A DNA stretch of 64,000 nucleotides from Tanytarsus gracilentus (Eukaryota; Arthropoda; Insecta; Diptera; Chironomidae): positions 2,046,001-2,110,000 of the forward strand of contig JAXRKN010000036.1 in the NCBI GenBank assembly GCA_038502055.1, in the 5' to 3' direction. Both the position numbers and the translations under genes were made by a program. Every line of letters starts with the position of its first letter. The stretch's first letter is position 1. Positions 1 through 11,392 of this stretch are shown here, piece by piece. The notes under the pieces were generated by a model. That model searched no databases. It had not been told where the DNA came from and saw only the letters and a program-made list of their open reading frames with translations.

Positions 1-126
1 GGGAAACGCCATTAATTTACTGGAAAAAAATATGTGACATACATCCAATTGTACATTGCTTATTGTGTAATGTGTGTCGAAAAAAAAATATTTGTTATAT
101 GCAAAAATCACTCACATGATGTCCAG

Positions 127-1526
127 AACTGGCCTCACATGATGATCAATCAAATAACAATAGTTCTAATTCTACAAATCAAGGCATGCTAGATGCTGGC
201 CGAGTGGTTACTGTACGTGACCTTCTCAAAGGCCTCTACGAGAAAGCCTGTCAACAAAAATTGTGGGGTCTTGTGCGTCATACGGCTGGCATGTTGGGCA
301 AAAGAGTTGAGGATTTAGCGAAAGCTGTTACTGACTTGCTCGTTCGACAAAAGCAGGTGAGTTTGACTTTTCGCACTGACAAGTTTCGTTGACATAAATC
401 CTCTCGACATCTCATTAAAACAGGTTACAGTTGGAATGCCACCTACGAGTGAATTTACAATTACCGCACCATTGCCCGAGGCGGAACTCCGTCAGCTCAT
501 TCACGAGGCATATGGCGACGACGAGAGCACAGCAATGCTAACGCAAGAATTATTGGTTTATCTCTCGATGTTCATTCGAACTGAGCCTCAATTGTTCCAC
601 GAAATGCTGCGTCTTCGTGTCGGTCTCATTATTCAAGTCATGGCAAAAGAATTGTCTCGCACACTCGCATGCGATGGCGAACAAGCGTCGGAACATTTGC
701 TTAATTTATCGCCCTTCGAAATGAAGAATTTATTGCATCACATTCTAAGTGGAAAGGAGTTTGCTGTGAGCAGCGTCGCACGTGGAAATTTCTCAATTGT
801 TAGCTGCAAATCGAGTCGTGTCAGCAAGAGAAGTCAAATTGGATTGGGCGATCCGGACGATGATCCGTCTGCAATGATTGATGATAGGCAGGGGCAATGG
901 TTGCGTCGAAGACGTCTCGATGGTGCTTTGAATCGCGTTCCACGTGATTTTTATCCTCGAGTTTGGACTGTTTTAGAAAGAGTGAGTTGAAAATTTATAA
1001 ATTACTAATTAAAAATTAATTTCAATATTTTATATAGTGTCAAGGAATAGCTATCGAAGGTCGTGTCTTACCACAGAGTTTAACTCAAGAAATGACATCG
1101 AATGAGTTGAAATTTGCACTGGAAGTTGAAACAGCGCTCAATACGATTCCGCAGCCAGAATACAGGCAGCTGGTTGTCGAAGCTTTGATGGTTCTCACTC
1201 TCGTCACAGAACATAATGTCTCACATTCGCTCGGCGGAGTTATTTATGTTGAACATTTAGTCCACAAAGCAAACCAATTGTTCTTGGAGGATCAACGTGC
1301 TGTATCTGGCGATGCAACACTTTGCTGCGCAAAGTCTAAAGACGGATCTAAAGAAACGACTGCAACTGGAAATTTATTGTGTGGAGGTGCCGCTTACATT
1401 TGTCAACACTTGTATGACAGTGCACCGAGTGGATCTTATGGAACCATGACTTATATTGCCAAAGCAATAGCATGTGTCTTTGAATGTTTGCCGAAAAACG
1501 GCGACATCGATTGTTCTATTCAGTAA
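127..1526 (+). CDS. PHKA: Phosphorylase b kinase regulatory subunit alpha, 3' end (last three exons)
   Basis: Regulatory subunit of phosphorylase kinase, the enzyme that activates glycogen phosphorylase in the cytosol; it inhibits the catalytic gamma subunit and binds calmodulin. The visible exons are about 127-356, 424-981 and 1038-1526, all joining in phase 0. They encode family blocks such as GRVVTVRDLLKGLYEKA, DLLVRQKQ-VTVGMPP, NLLHHILSGKEF, RQGQWLRRRRLDGALNRVP, QPEYRQLVVEAL and LYDSAPSGSYGTMTY, which I know from animal PHKA. The linker between HHILSGKEF and RQGQW, the phosphorylated region in mammals, is short. The protein ends in CSIQ, a plausible CaaX farnesylation box like the one ending mammalian alpha subunits. 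The gene is truncated by the window edge, so the N-terminal glucoamylase-like domain lies upstream. The acceptor of the first visible exon (AG at 125-126) is a weak choice; the other boundaries are secure. Confidence 0.93.
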
Positions 1527-4410
1527 ACATTTTTTTTATTTCTCTTCATACACAAACTCTCTCTTGCCACATATTGAAGCTATAGAATAGTTCAGTTTAT
1601 ATCATTATTATTGTTTTAAGATTGAAAACTCTAAAAATAGAACACAGAGAAGGTCATTCGAATAACTAAATTGGAGAAAATCATTCAAGTTTTAAATTAA
1701 GAAAGTTTCCTTCCCTTTTTGCTGCTGACACATCAGAAAAATTAGGTACCAATTTTCTTAAAGTATTACTTCCAGAGCTTCTCCTGTGGTGATTAAAATT
1801 TTATTTCTCAAAATGACTAAAAAAATTCTTTAGAGATAAAACGGTAGTTCATAATTGATATTATTATTGTTATTTTATTTTAGTTCTGTAAAAAAATCAC
1901 CTTCAAAAGGACTCGCGTATGATTTCCTTAAAAAAATGGCAATAGATAGAATGATTGATTTCATTTAAATTTAAATTTTAATGTTCATGATCAAATGAAA
2001 AATGTATAAAATTTACCTCCGAAAAACATGACATCAAAAAAACATTACAATTTTATATAAAAAAATATCGCTAGATAAAAAACAAACTCCAGCTAATTTT
2101 TTTGAAAAAAAAATCCAAGACTAAAAATTTGATTTGAAATTTTTGCCTTAATAATTTAATTCAGATTTTCTAAAAAATTATTTTTGACACGCATGAATTT
2201 AATTTTTATTTAAAAAAATCCCTCCCTTTGGAAATGACAAATTTGTAAATTTTAAAAATCAATATTAATGGAACTGTTTTAGTCATTGAACACAAACAGA
2301 ATTGTAAAGTACATAATCACACAAAAAAAAACTCTTATTATTACGCAAATTGGAATGTTTGCAAAAATTACAATAAAAAAATCTATATGACGTTGAAAAA
2401 TTAATTAACACATGCTTTTTCAATTATGACCGCGCGCGTGTATGTGAGTGTCAAGTATCGGCGTTGCTTAATGAAATAAATCAATTTACATATATCGAAA
2501 GCCAATTTCCTGTTGATCTTTTGACCGAAGCGAGTTGAAAATTAAATTAAATATTCGATGAGTTTTTTTATTGATGAAAATTGATGTTGAGTGAGACTCA
2601 AAATTACCACAAGAATAACTTTTTCACCACAAAAGGCTGATGATGAAAAAAACTTTAATTCACTTTACTTTGTTGAGTGTAGTCAATTGAGAGTTTATCA
2701 TTCTCTCACTGTGTTGTGGATTTTTCTCTACTTTAACAATTTTTTTCTTCCTGTGCTGCCTCATGATAAATTGCAAGTAGAATTTCCTAGAATGGGGAAA
2801 AAAGTTTTTGCTCTTACTTATAATTGAAAAGCACTCTGGAGAGACATGGAATGCATGATGGGGAATATTTTAAGTTAAGAGAACATGAAAATTTATTGAA
2901 GCATTTGAAATTTTTTTAAAGGAAAAAATTTAATTTAAATTTAATTTTACCACAATTTGTGAATAAACCCCACATTAGAGAGCAAAACAATCTCAAGCAG
3001 CAACAAAGACTCGTGTGACACTGGAGGTGTTTTCAAGTCCAAGTGCAATATTTCAACTTCTTTCACACTTAATTAAGAGCAATTTAATTTAATGTCGCGA
3101 GCTTGTTGCCCCAAAAAAAACACTTTAAGCACTCCACAAAAAAAATCTCGATTTTTCTCACAATGGTAAAACTTTTAATTTAGTTTATGCGGTTTCAATG
3201 CTCTCCGGAGAAAAAGTCAGACGTTCTGAATTTACTCTAGCAAAAAAGAAGAAGAGAACTTTTTAATTTCTCCCTCAAAATTAAACAATAAGTCACACAG
3301 TTCCTGTTTGTTGTCGACGGGATTGAAGATTGCGGCTGAAACATTTCGTCATTTTGAGAAACCTCAAACAACAGCACCGAGACGAAGATGCACATCAAAA
3401 AGTTTTCCATTTGTCGGAGTTTTAATATAGAAAAAAAAAATTATTTCCTGTCATCGAAGCACAAAACTTTCACTTACGACAGCAAACAGAGAAACGGATG
3501 CGATGGTTGTGCAATCAAGCTCAAAAATTTCTCATCCTTTTTATGCCTCGTCTGCGAAAAATTTGTGTATGTGTTTCTCTATGACTGCAAAATTTCTTCA
3601 TATTCCATTTAATTTCTAACATTTTCACCTCCATAAATCATAACCGAAATTGTCGTTTTACGAACTGATAAAAATTATTTAAGGGCGAGAAAATTTAACA
3701 TCTTTATTTTGAAAATCTTTAAGGTTAAAATTAATCCGAAAAAATAAAAACTGAATCTAATAAAGATTTAAAAGAATATCACAGCGTTGGGGTGACAAAA
3801 AGTGTAAAAACATCTCAAAAAGAAAATGACTCGTTTCAAAATAAAATTGCATTAAAAATTTCACCACTTTTTCATCAAAGAGAGAAGGAAGTGGCTAAGG
3901 CTGAGTTGAAAAGAAGAAAAAAAGTTAAAAGTAATCAAAACTTTGTCACACAGCTCCAACATCAAAGCGATTTACAGTAATGGAATTATAATGTAATTAC
4001 GTATTATGATACAATGACAACGTGCTTCTTTGCACGACATTGAGGGGTGAAAGTGACACGAAAAATTTATTTAATGTTGCCACGAGAACATCATGATGAG
4101 CGTGAAATTTTTTATCTTTTTAATTAATTTTTTTTTATAAATTTGTAGTGCAAAAATTTACAATTGAATTTGAATAGGTTTTAAATTTTTAAATTTCTGT
4201 TTAACAAACTAAACTACAAATATTAATAAATTTTTTATCTCATCTTAATGAATGTCAAATTAACCTCTTGATTCAAGAACTAGAACGACGCCTATTGTAT
4301 TCTTCCCACTTCAGTCGAAAAAAATCATTGCACTAAAGAATTTATTTGAATCAAATTTTTATTCATAAAATTTAGTCTGGTGCAGAAGCTTGAAAGACAA
4401 ACACGCAATA
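1527..4410. other. Intergenic stretch, no gene recognised
   Basis: AT-rich sequence downstream of PHKA with many A and T runs. Open frames here are short (62-78 codons), some start at non-ATG codons, and none resembles a protein I know. No RNA gene, tandem repeat or clear inverted repeat stands out. Confidence 0.6.
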
Positions 4411-4708
4411 ATGTCGCTAGTTTCAAAATCACGAGTCGTAGAAGAAGCTAAAAAAACCTTGCCTTTACCAGAAAGTTCAAAGAAAAATGAAAGTGAAAGT
4501 GAAATTCAGGAATCGATAGTTTCGAAAGATAAAAAGTAATATTTCTATAAAGAATGAATTATTTTCAAATAAAATTAGATAAATTACTAGATCTACAAAG
4601 ATTAGAGAGAATATACCGAGAGAAATTTTGGAAATCCCTGAAACACCAGATCCACCGACACTTGGAGATATTCAAAATCAGCTAAATAATACACAAGATA
4701 AACCCTAA
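4411..4708 (+). CDS. Small two-exon gene, 80-residue charged protein, function unknown
   Basis: Not a recognised family. An ATG at 4411 opens exon 1 (4411-4535), which ends at a GTAATA donor. The acceptor TTACTAG precedes exon 2 (4591-4708), and the joined frame ends in TAA. Splicing removes 55 nt and restores one frame of 80 codons across a split lysine codon, which is hard to get by accident. The protein has no signal peptide or membrane segment. Its N-terminal half is rich in K, E and S; the C-terminal half is proline-rich with the segment PREILEIPETPDPPTLGDIQ. A polyadenylation signal (AATAAA) lies about 35 nt after the stop. The composition resembles small axonemal or cytoskeletal adaptor proteins, but that is only an impression. 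Confidence 0.5.
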
Positions 4709-7451
4709 TTTAGTTAAAGTGATGAGTTTGAATATTTTTAAAATAAAATAAAAATCTAATAATTCATTTGAAATCAATAATTTTACTTCAATTATCAACA
4801 TAAATGGAACAAAAATTAATCAAATCAGTTGACTGCATAATAAACTTCTATAATTAAATCAATGCAAGAGAGAGAAAAACTTTTCAATTTAAATAAAACA
4901 AATGATAAAAGTTTTCATAATGGCAAACTAATTAATAATTAGTATCGCTGTGTACAGTCGACGATTGTGTCCTTTCGCCACACTCGCTGATGATGAGATT
5001 TTCCGCTCCTCTAACGCAAACATTTAAATATAAAATTGTTATCGGATGATAATGAATTTTTGGCAATTTTAATGAATAAACTCGGGTTCATGAATTTGAA
5101 ATAGTTGGAATGGTGTGCAAACGTGTTCTAGATCGTTTAGTTTAGATGCGCTTGAAAAAAAAATGGGACATGTTTTTGCAACAAAATTGTCACTTTCAAT
5201 TAAGTTTGATAATCTCGTGCATGGACGTGCACTCCTATGTCAAACCTTTAAAATAAGTCAAACAAAACCGCCATCAGTGTTTTTTTTTTCAAAAATAAAA
5301 TTTTAAACGCAAAAAAAATCCAATAAACACCAGAAGCAACCTTCACAAATTTTCAATGCTGGAAAATTGCAACAGAAAATAATTTATGAGCATATGAAAA
5401 CTTTTTTTATAAACAAGTGTTTTGTGGGTGTGTGTGTGAACTTGTCTCAAACACACATTGTATGTTGCAGTCAAGAGAGGGAGTTCTGAAATTTATAACC
5501 CTAGCGTTGTGTTCGCTTAATTAATTTCTTTCCGATGCAAAAATTTAATTTCGTTCACAGATGCCAAAAAAGTGAAAAGCACGCGGAGTTTTTTAAAAAT
5601 TTCTAGGAGAGTAGAAAATGTTTGAGTTAGAATTGACTAAAAATTTTGAAATTTATTAATTAAAAAAATTCGAAAAAAAATTTGAAATTTTACAATTTTT
5701 TTTAATTTTCTATGGATTAATAAACAATTCAACAATTCCTAGTCTTATGTCTTATGTCGACTGTATCATGAGCAAAAAATAAACATTAAAAAGCGTTTAA
5801 TTAAATAAATGATTTATGGTCTGAGATGAAAATATTTTTTGCAATACACAGAAAATAAAGACATTTTTATAACTTTAAAGTTAAGCTCAGGGTTAAGCTC
5901 TTTTAAAAAATCAACACAAGAGTATATATGTATAACTTTCAACCTTAACATTGGATTTCATTCAATACACGTCCCATACATTTTACTCGATTATTAGCCA
6001 ACTCACTTTCGAGAATACGTTTCGGGTGCGATGAGAAAAACATAAAGAAAAGAAGAAGGTAAATATTTTCTTAAGCTCACCCTCACTCATCTTAAGGTGC
6101 TTCTAATACACATGAAATGAACCTTAAAGGCGAAATCGATTTGTATTTTTTCATCTTGTTGAACGTGGCATTTGCCGAATGCGAATTTAAACCACTGACA
6201 ATTTACTTGCAAAGTTGAGCTTCGAATAAAACATCCGGAAAAATGTAAGTTTTGTCATGAAAAAAATTAAATTTTTTTAATTATTAAAAACATTAAAAAA
6301 ATGATTTTAAAACTTCCCAACATATCGACGACATCACTTGCAAAATCACCCCACGCTCTTTTATGAGAAAAAAACATCAAATAAATGTTCCGATATCATT
6401 TTCAGCCTCACCACTTCCTTCCTACCATTCGCATCTCATATTATACACTCACTGAATGGCTTTCGATTTTTCATTGAATTGAAAAATCCCCGCCGAGAGT
6501 GGAGAAAGGGGAGAAAAATTTCATTTCGATTTCGCGTTAAGTACCGTGTAAGCGGAGAATGGAGTGAGTGTGGCTGTGCATATAATATTTCAATATCGAA
6601 GATGGAGATGATGATTGAACGCATTTTTAAGTCATTTTTGATTACACAGACGATGAAACCTTTTTTTTCTGTTACGGTAATAAACTTCGATTTTCATTCT
6701 TTATTTACATTTGAAACAAATGAAACAGAAAAAATGTTTAAAGATTTTTAAAAAATATTTATGAAAGAATATAAAGAATAAATTTTTCGAGCAAAAATAA
6801 TTGGAGCAGTGAGTCATTTTTTTTGCACCATAAATTCATGAACAAGCAAAGTCCAAACAGCCAAGGTCAAATTGCCGTCGAACTTCTTTTGAGAGTAAAT
6901 TTTTATTTCACGCAATTGTTAAACTTTTTTTAAATGATCTCACAAGCACAAAGTTCACTTTCATCCACTCGTCAGTACAAAATTGAATTCTTTTTTGATC
7001 TTATTAAAAATTAATTCAATATTCTCAAAGTTCAGTTCGGTCTGAAATTAATTTTAAGTCATTAATGTATTTTTGTCTAGAAATTTAATAAAACTCACCA
7101 TTGAATTTCGTCTCTGATTCACGTTATCACAAAAATAATTTAATAATGCTAGAAAAACTAGTGGAGCGCCAATGAAAACGCACAACATTAAATCTAGTAG
7201 GACGAATATTAGCGGAATCATTACGATCTTAAACTCGCTGTGCGAATAAGAGAATGAAAAAATAATTTAAACATTTTTAAATGAGACAGAGAGAATTTTG
7301 ATACAGTGTTAAGCGAACACATAAACAACCACTGTATATACAGGGAGTCATTAATTTTTTTAATTTTTTAAAAACAGTTGAATGATATTTCATAATGTTT
7401 TGGCAAATCATTGAAAAATAATGATAAGACTGCTCTCATTGATAAGATTTT
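4709..7451. other. Intergenic stretch, no gene recognised
   Basis: AT-rich DNA upstream of the glycosyltransferase. The longest frame (6338-6751) opens with TTG, has no recognisable domain and is phenylalanine/lysine-rich as expected of translated AT-rich DNA. I see no other gene or structured repeat. Confidence 0.55.
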
Positions 7452-7554
7452 AGGGGTTCTTCGATTAAATCGAATTTGTAAAAATAATTAACCGGTAAAT
7501 TAATTAATCAACCGGTTTTAAATAAATCTAAAAACCGGTCAAATGCGAACCCCT
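7452..7554. repeat. Short TIR-bounded element with three ACCGGT motifs
   Basis: The 103-bp segment begins AGGGGTTC (7452-7459) and ends GAACCCCT (7547-7554), an 8-bp terminal inverted repeat. Inside are three ACCGGT hexamers at 7491, 7511 and 7534; the middle one sits in the palindrome AACCGGTT. It ends about 80 bp before the UGT start codon. It may be a miniature transposon remnant, a cluster of Grainyhead-type sites (the known core is AACCGGTT), or both. Confidence 0.4.
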
Positions 7555-7635
7555 ATTTAATTGATAATTTAATATGAAAAATTGATCGGTTGACAGTCGG
7601 GTCTAATTTATCGAGTGAAAAAGTCATTTTTAAAA

Positions 7636-9363
7636 ATGTACATAAAATTATTTTTATTTCTTTTATTTTCGTTTTGTTCAGGATCGCGGATTCTTTTCTT
7701 GTTTCCAACTCCAAGTAAATCCCACATGGTGATAGTGCACGCATTATCAACCACTTTATCTGAGCGAGGTCATGAGGTCACTGTTGTCTCTCCATTTCCA
7801 CTTGAGAATAAAATCGCTAATCATCGAGATATCAAATCGCCAATTCCACGTGAAACAATGGAACATATGAACCGAATGTTCAACAACTCTGTCGGTATTT
7901 TTAAATCCATGATTTTAACGAACAAAATTTTGTGTGACATGGGACTTCAAACAGTCAAAACTGAAGCTTTTAGAAATCTTTTAAACGAAAAGTTTGATCT
8001 GATAATAATTGGAATGACTTTTCAAAATTTCTTACTTGGCTTTGGGGATCACTTTAAATGTCCAACTGCAATGTTGAGTGTCCAAAAGCATTGGGTAATG
8101 ACGAGTGAGTTGGTTGGAAATCCTTTTGAAGTACATTCAGTTCCACATATGACATTGAAACTTGAATCAAATTTGTTGTGGAGACTTAAAAACTTTTTGT
8201 TAGTTGGAGCGGAAGCTTTAATGTTGATGGTTATGAATTTTCATCAAAAAACTGTTTATGAGTAAGAAAGCAAAATTTAATTTATGAAAGAAAATTGTTA
8301 ATATTTTTTTACTAGCGAATTATTTCCGAGCAGTGACTTTCGATCCTATGAAGACTCGATAAAAAATATTTCTCTAACATTGATCAATGATCATTTTGCT
8401 TCTGGATTTCCAAGACCTCTGGTTCCGGCATCAATTGAAATAAGAGAAATTCAAGTTAATCCTGAACCAAAAATTCTTCCAGAGGTAAAATTTATTTTTA
8501 AAAAATTCTAAAAATTTAAAACACAGAAAATTTTTTAAAAAGTTTTCAGTTCTAGAATTTTCAATTAATTTCAATTTAATTTCAAGAACATTAAAAGTTT
8601 TCTCGATGATGCAGAAAATGGAGTAATATTTTTCAGTCTCGGATCAAATGTCAAGTCAACAATTTTAACGAAAGAAAAGAAGGAAACAATTCTGCAAACT
8701 TTAGCTCGACTCAACCAAAAAGTGATCATAAAATGGGACGACGAAATTGAAAATAAACCGAAAAATATTTTAGCTAAAAAATGGCTACCTCAAGATGATA
8801 TTTTAGCTCACCCAAATATCAAACTTTTCATATCACATTGTGGACTTGGCAGCTTGGTTGAGTCTAAATATCATGGAGTTCCTGTTTTAGCGATTCCAGT
8901 TTTTGGTGATCAATTTACGAACGCTAAAGAAGCAGTTAAAGATGGAAGAGCAATAGAATTGAATTTCGAAGAACTTAATGAAGTTTCCTTTTATGACACG
9001 ATTAATGAAATGATTCAAAATCAAACGTGAGATTTTTTGCAAAACAAATTGGGATTTTTATTAACATTTTTTTTTAGGTATTTCATCAAAGCGAAACAGC
9101 TTTCACTGCTTGATCGAGATCGACCGATAAGTGCGAGGGATAACGCAGTTTACTGGATTGAATACGTTATGAGACATCATGGAGCTCCTCACCTTCAATA
9201 TCCAGGAATTCATCTGAACTTTTGGCAACGAAATTCACTGGATGTGATTGCACTTTTGGTTGTCTTAATTTATGCAATTTATAAAATTTCTAAGGTTTTA
9301 ATTAAATTTATTTTCAAACTATTGAAAAAAAATTTCCGAAATAAAAAAATCAAAAAGAATTAA
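7636..9363 (+). CDS. UDP-glycosyltransferase (UGT family, membrane-bound)
   Basis: Transfers a sugar from a UDP-sugar to small lipophilic substrates in the ER lumen; insect UGTs serve detoxification, pigment and hormone metabolism. Four exons (7636-8261, 8316-8484, 8587-9026, 9078-9363) join in frame to give 506 residues, normal for the family. The frame remains open upstream, but the first real ATG is at 7636 and starts a signal peptide (YIKLFLFLLFSFCSGSRIL). The catalytic histidine is likely in PTPSKSH. The donor-binding part carries FFSLGSNVKS, WLPQDDILAHPNIKLFISH and the signature core ending GVPVLAIPVFGDQ; the usual HGG reads HCG here. A C-terminal transmembrane helix (DVIALLVVLIYAIYKISKV) is followed by a lysine-rich cytosolic tail. 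It converges with the dehydrogenase gene, stops being only 24 bp apart. Confidence 0.95.
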
Positions 9364-9387
9364 ATTTTAAAAACTAAGTTTATTAAA

Positions 9388-10662
9388 TCAAATTTCTTCT
9401 TTAAAATTTGGATTTTTGAAGCGATATTCTCTTTTAATTCTATCATTAAATAGCTGCTGCACTCTTAATGGAAGACATTGAAGGATTCTCATGAGTTCAA
9501 GATATCTTGGTATGGTCGTCATGTAATCTTCTCTGAGGACAGCTTCAACTACTTTATTCGCTGCATATTCTACTTCTAATGGTACAATTCGAACACTAAA
9601 AAATTCAATTAACAAATTTTAGAATTTCATATACTTCAAGTACTTTCATGCCAAGTTTGACGACTAATGTTTATGAAATTGTTTGAAAGAATTTAAAAAG
9701 TTATTAGATTTTTTTAAAATTTCTAAGAATTATTTTTAAGTCTTTGAAATTTTTTAAAAAATTTAATCTCAGTTTTGCATGGAAATACTTAAATTAAACT
9801 CAACTTACTCAGCATCCAAAAAGTCCGAAATTAAACTTTTTGTTTTAATATAATATGGAAATATGCACGTTGTTTTAATGCAGTGATCGAGTTGCTCAAG
9901 ACGAAGATGTTCATTTAATGCAGCCATGAAACCTTGAACTCCGAATTTTGTTGCGCTATATGCAGAAATGTATGGCGATGGAGTAAGACCAGCCATTGAT
10001 GAAATTGAAACAATGTGTCCACTTTTTCTCTCCTTCATGTGCTCCAAAAAATGTTTTGTTATCTTAAAAAGAATAATTTTTTAAAAAAGTTTTTAAATTT
10101 TTTACTGCTCACCAAAAGAGTTCCAAAAAGATTGACTTTAACCATTGATTCTAGTTGCGAATCGGTTTCAAAATTCGATGCTGATATGATTCCAGCATTA
10201 TTTATGAGAATATCGAGTCCACCAAATTCTTTAATAATTTCTTGTCGAAGAAAAAGAATTTCTTTCGAATTTGTGATGTCAATTTTGAACGCCTTCGACT
10301 GTAAACCCATCTTTTTTACTTCCAAAGAAGTTTTTTCTGCTGCATCTATGTCGATATCAATTATAACTACATTACAGCCACGAGAAGCTAAAACTAGTGA
10401 AATTGCTTTCCCCAGTCCGTTTCCACCTCCAGTTACCTACAAAATTGATATCAAAATTTATTAAATTAATAAAATATCATTTTTCACTTACAAGAGCAAC
10501 TTTTCCTTTGATGCATTTCTTTTTCTTAAAAATTAATTTAAAAATCCATTGAAAATAAAATGGAATAATTAAAAGAAAAAATATTAAAAAATCCAAAATT
10601 ATTCGAAGAACATTTTCTATTTTCGAGAAAGTCTTGCGGTGAAATCTTCTGTCCTCAACCAT
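9388..10662 (-). CDS. Short-chain dehydrogenase/reductase, SDR16C (RDH10 / epidermal retinol dehydrogenase 2)-like
   Basis: NAD(P)-dependent oxidoreductase; relatives oxidise retinol, steroids or other lipid alcohols on ER or lipid-droplet membranes. Four exons on the minus strand (10662-10492, 10436-10113, 10062-9809, 9595-9388) give 318 residues with consistent phases. An N-terminal membrane anchor (ILDFLIFFLLIIPFYFQWIF) precedes the Rossmann fold with TGGGNGLG (cofactor loop), NNAG, the catalytic serine in SISSMAG and the YSATK catalytic pair. The start is the ATG at 10662; the open frame continues upstream only from a GTG. On the coding strand a TATATAAAA stretch lies about 90 bp upstream of that ATG. 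AATAAA begins 4 nt after the stop. Substrate cannot be told from sequence. Confidence 0.92.
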
Positions 10663-10746
10663 TTTAAAAATTATAATTGCTCCAAATTTTTTTGAAGTGC
10701 ATCGATCAACAGTCACAATTTTAAATTTTAATTTGATGCTTGCACA

Positions 10747-10758
10747 TTTTATATAAAG
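10747..10758 (-). promoter_or_regulatory. Likely TATA box of the SDR gene
   Basis: On the minus strand the sequence reads CTTTATATAAAA, about 90 bp before the SDR start codon at 10662. That places a transcription start near 10720. The inference rests on motif and position only. Confidence 0.45.
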
Positions 10759-11392
10759 CTGATTGATCCATAAAATTGCACGACATTGAACCGGTCTGTC
10801 ACTTAAATGAGATTAATTTTTTTTAATTGACAATTTTGATTTGATGCTTCCTAATAAAAAGTTTTGCACGTGGATTCAAAGTGCAAATTTTCTACAAGTT
10901 CACTTTCAATTTTTTTCTCACTTCCGCGATCTTCTTCGAAAGATTTCACCACTCAACAGTTCAAGAATAACTGAAGAACATAGCAATTTTGTAAAGCAAA
11001 TAATAAGTAAACGCCAGTCATTGTGTTAAAACCACAGAACGTGTAAAATGTGTTTCTATCAAGGAAGTGTACCTCTGATAACTTATTTTAAATAATTTTT
11101 TTTATTATTTTTATTATTTTTTTAAATTCGTAATAATTTTTTTAATATTTTTAAAATACATTTTTATTCAATATAATTTTTGGGGTGTCAAAACTTATGA
11201 AAACTCCCTTCAATGATAGTCTCGAATTAGTTGTAACTAAACATTTATTAATTATACGATAGAAGCCAAATTAACCCCGTGTAACAATTTGTTTCTTCTC
11301 AAAAATTAAGAACAAATGAATATCAACTGCTTAGTCGCTCAAATCCTGCTTTTTGTCAAATGTTAGCGAAGCTAAAATATAGAATTTTACAT

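Noticed and set aside
2..119. Open stretch at the window start upstream of the PHKA exon
   Set aside because: Does not resemble any part of PHKA, and its frame ends in a stop before the exon; probably intron.
6338..6751. 137-codon frame upstream of the UGT
   Set aside because: TTG start, low-information composition, no splice partner.
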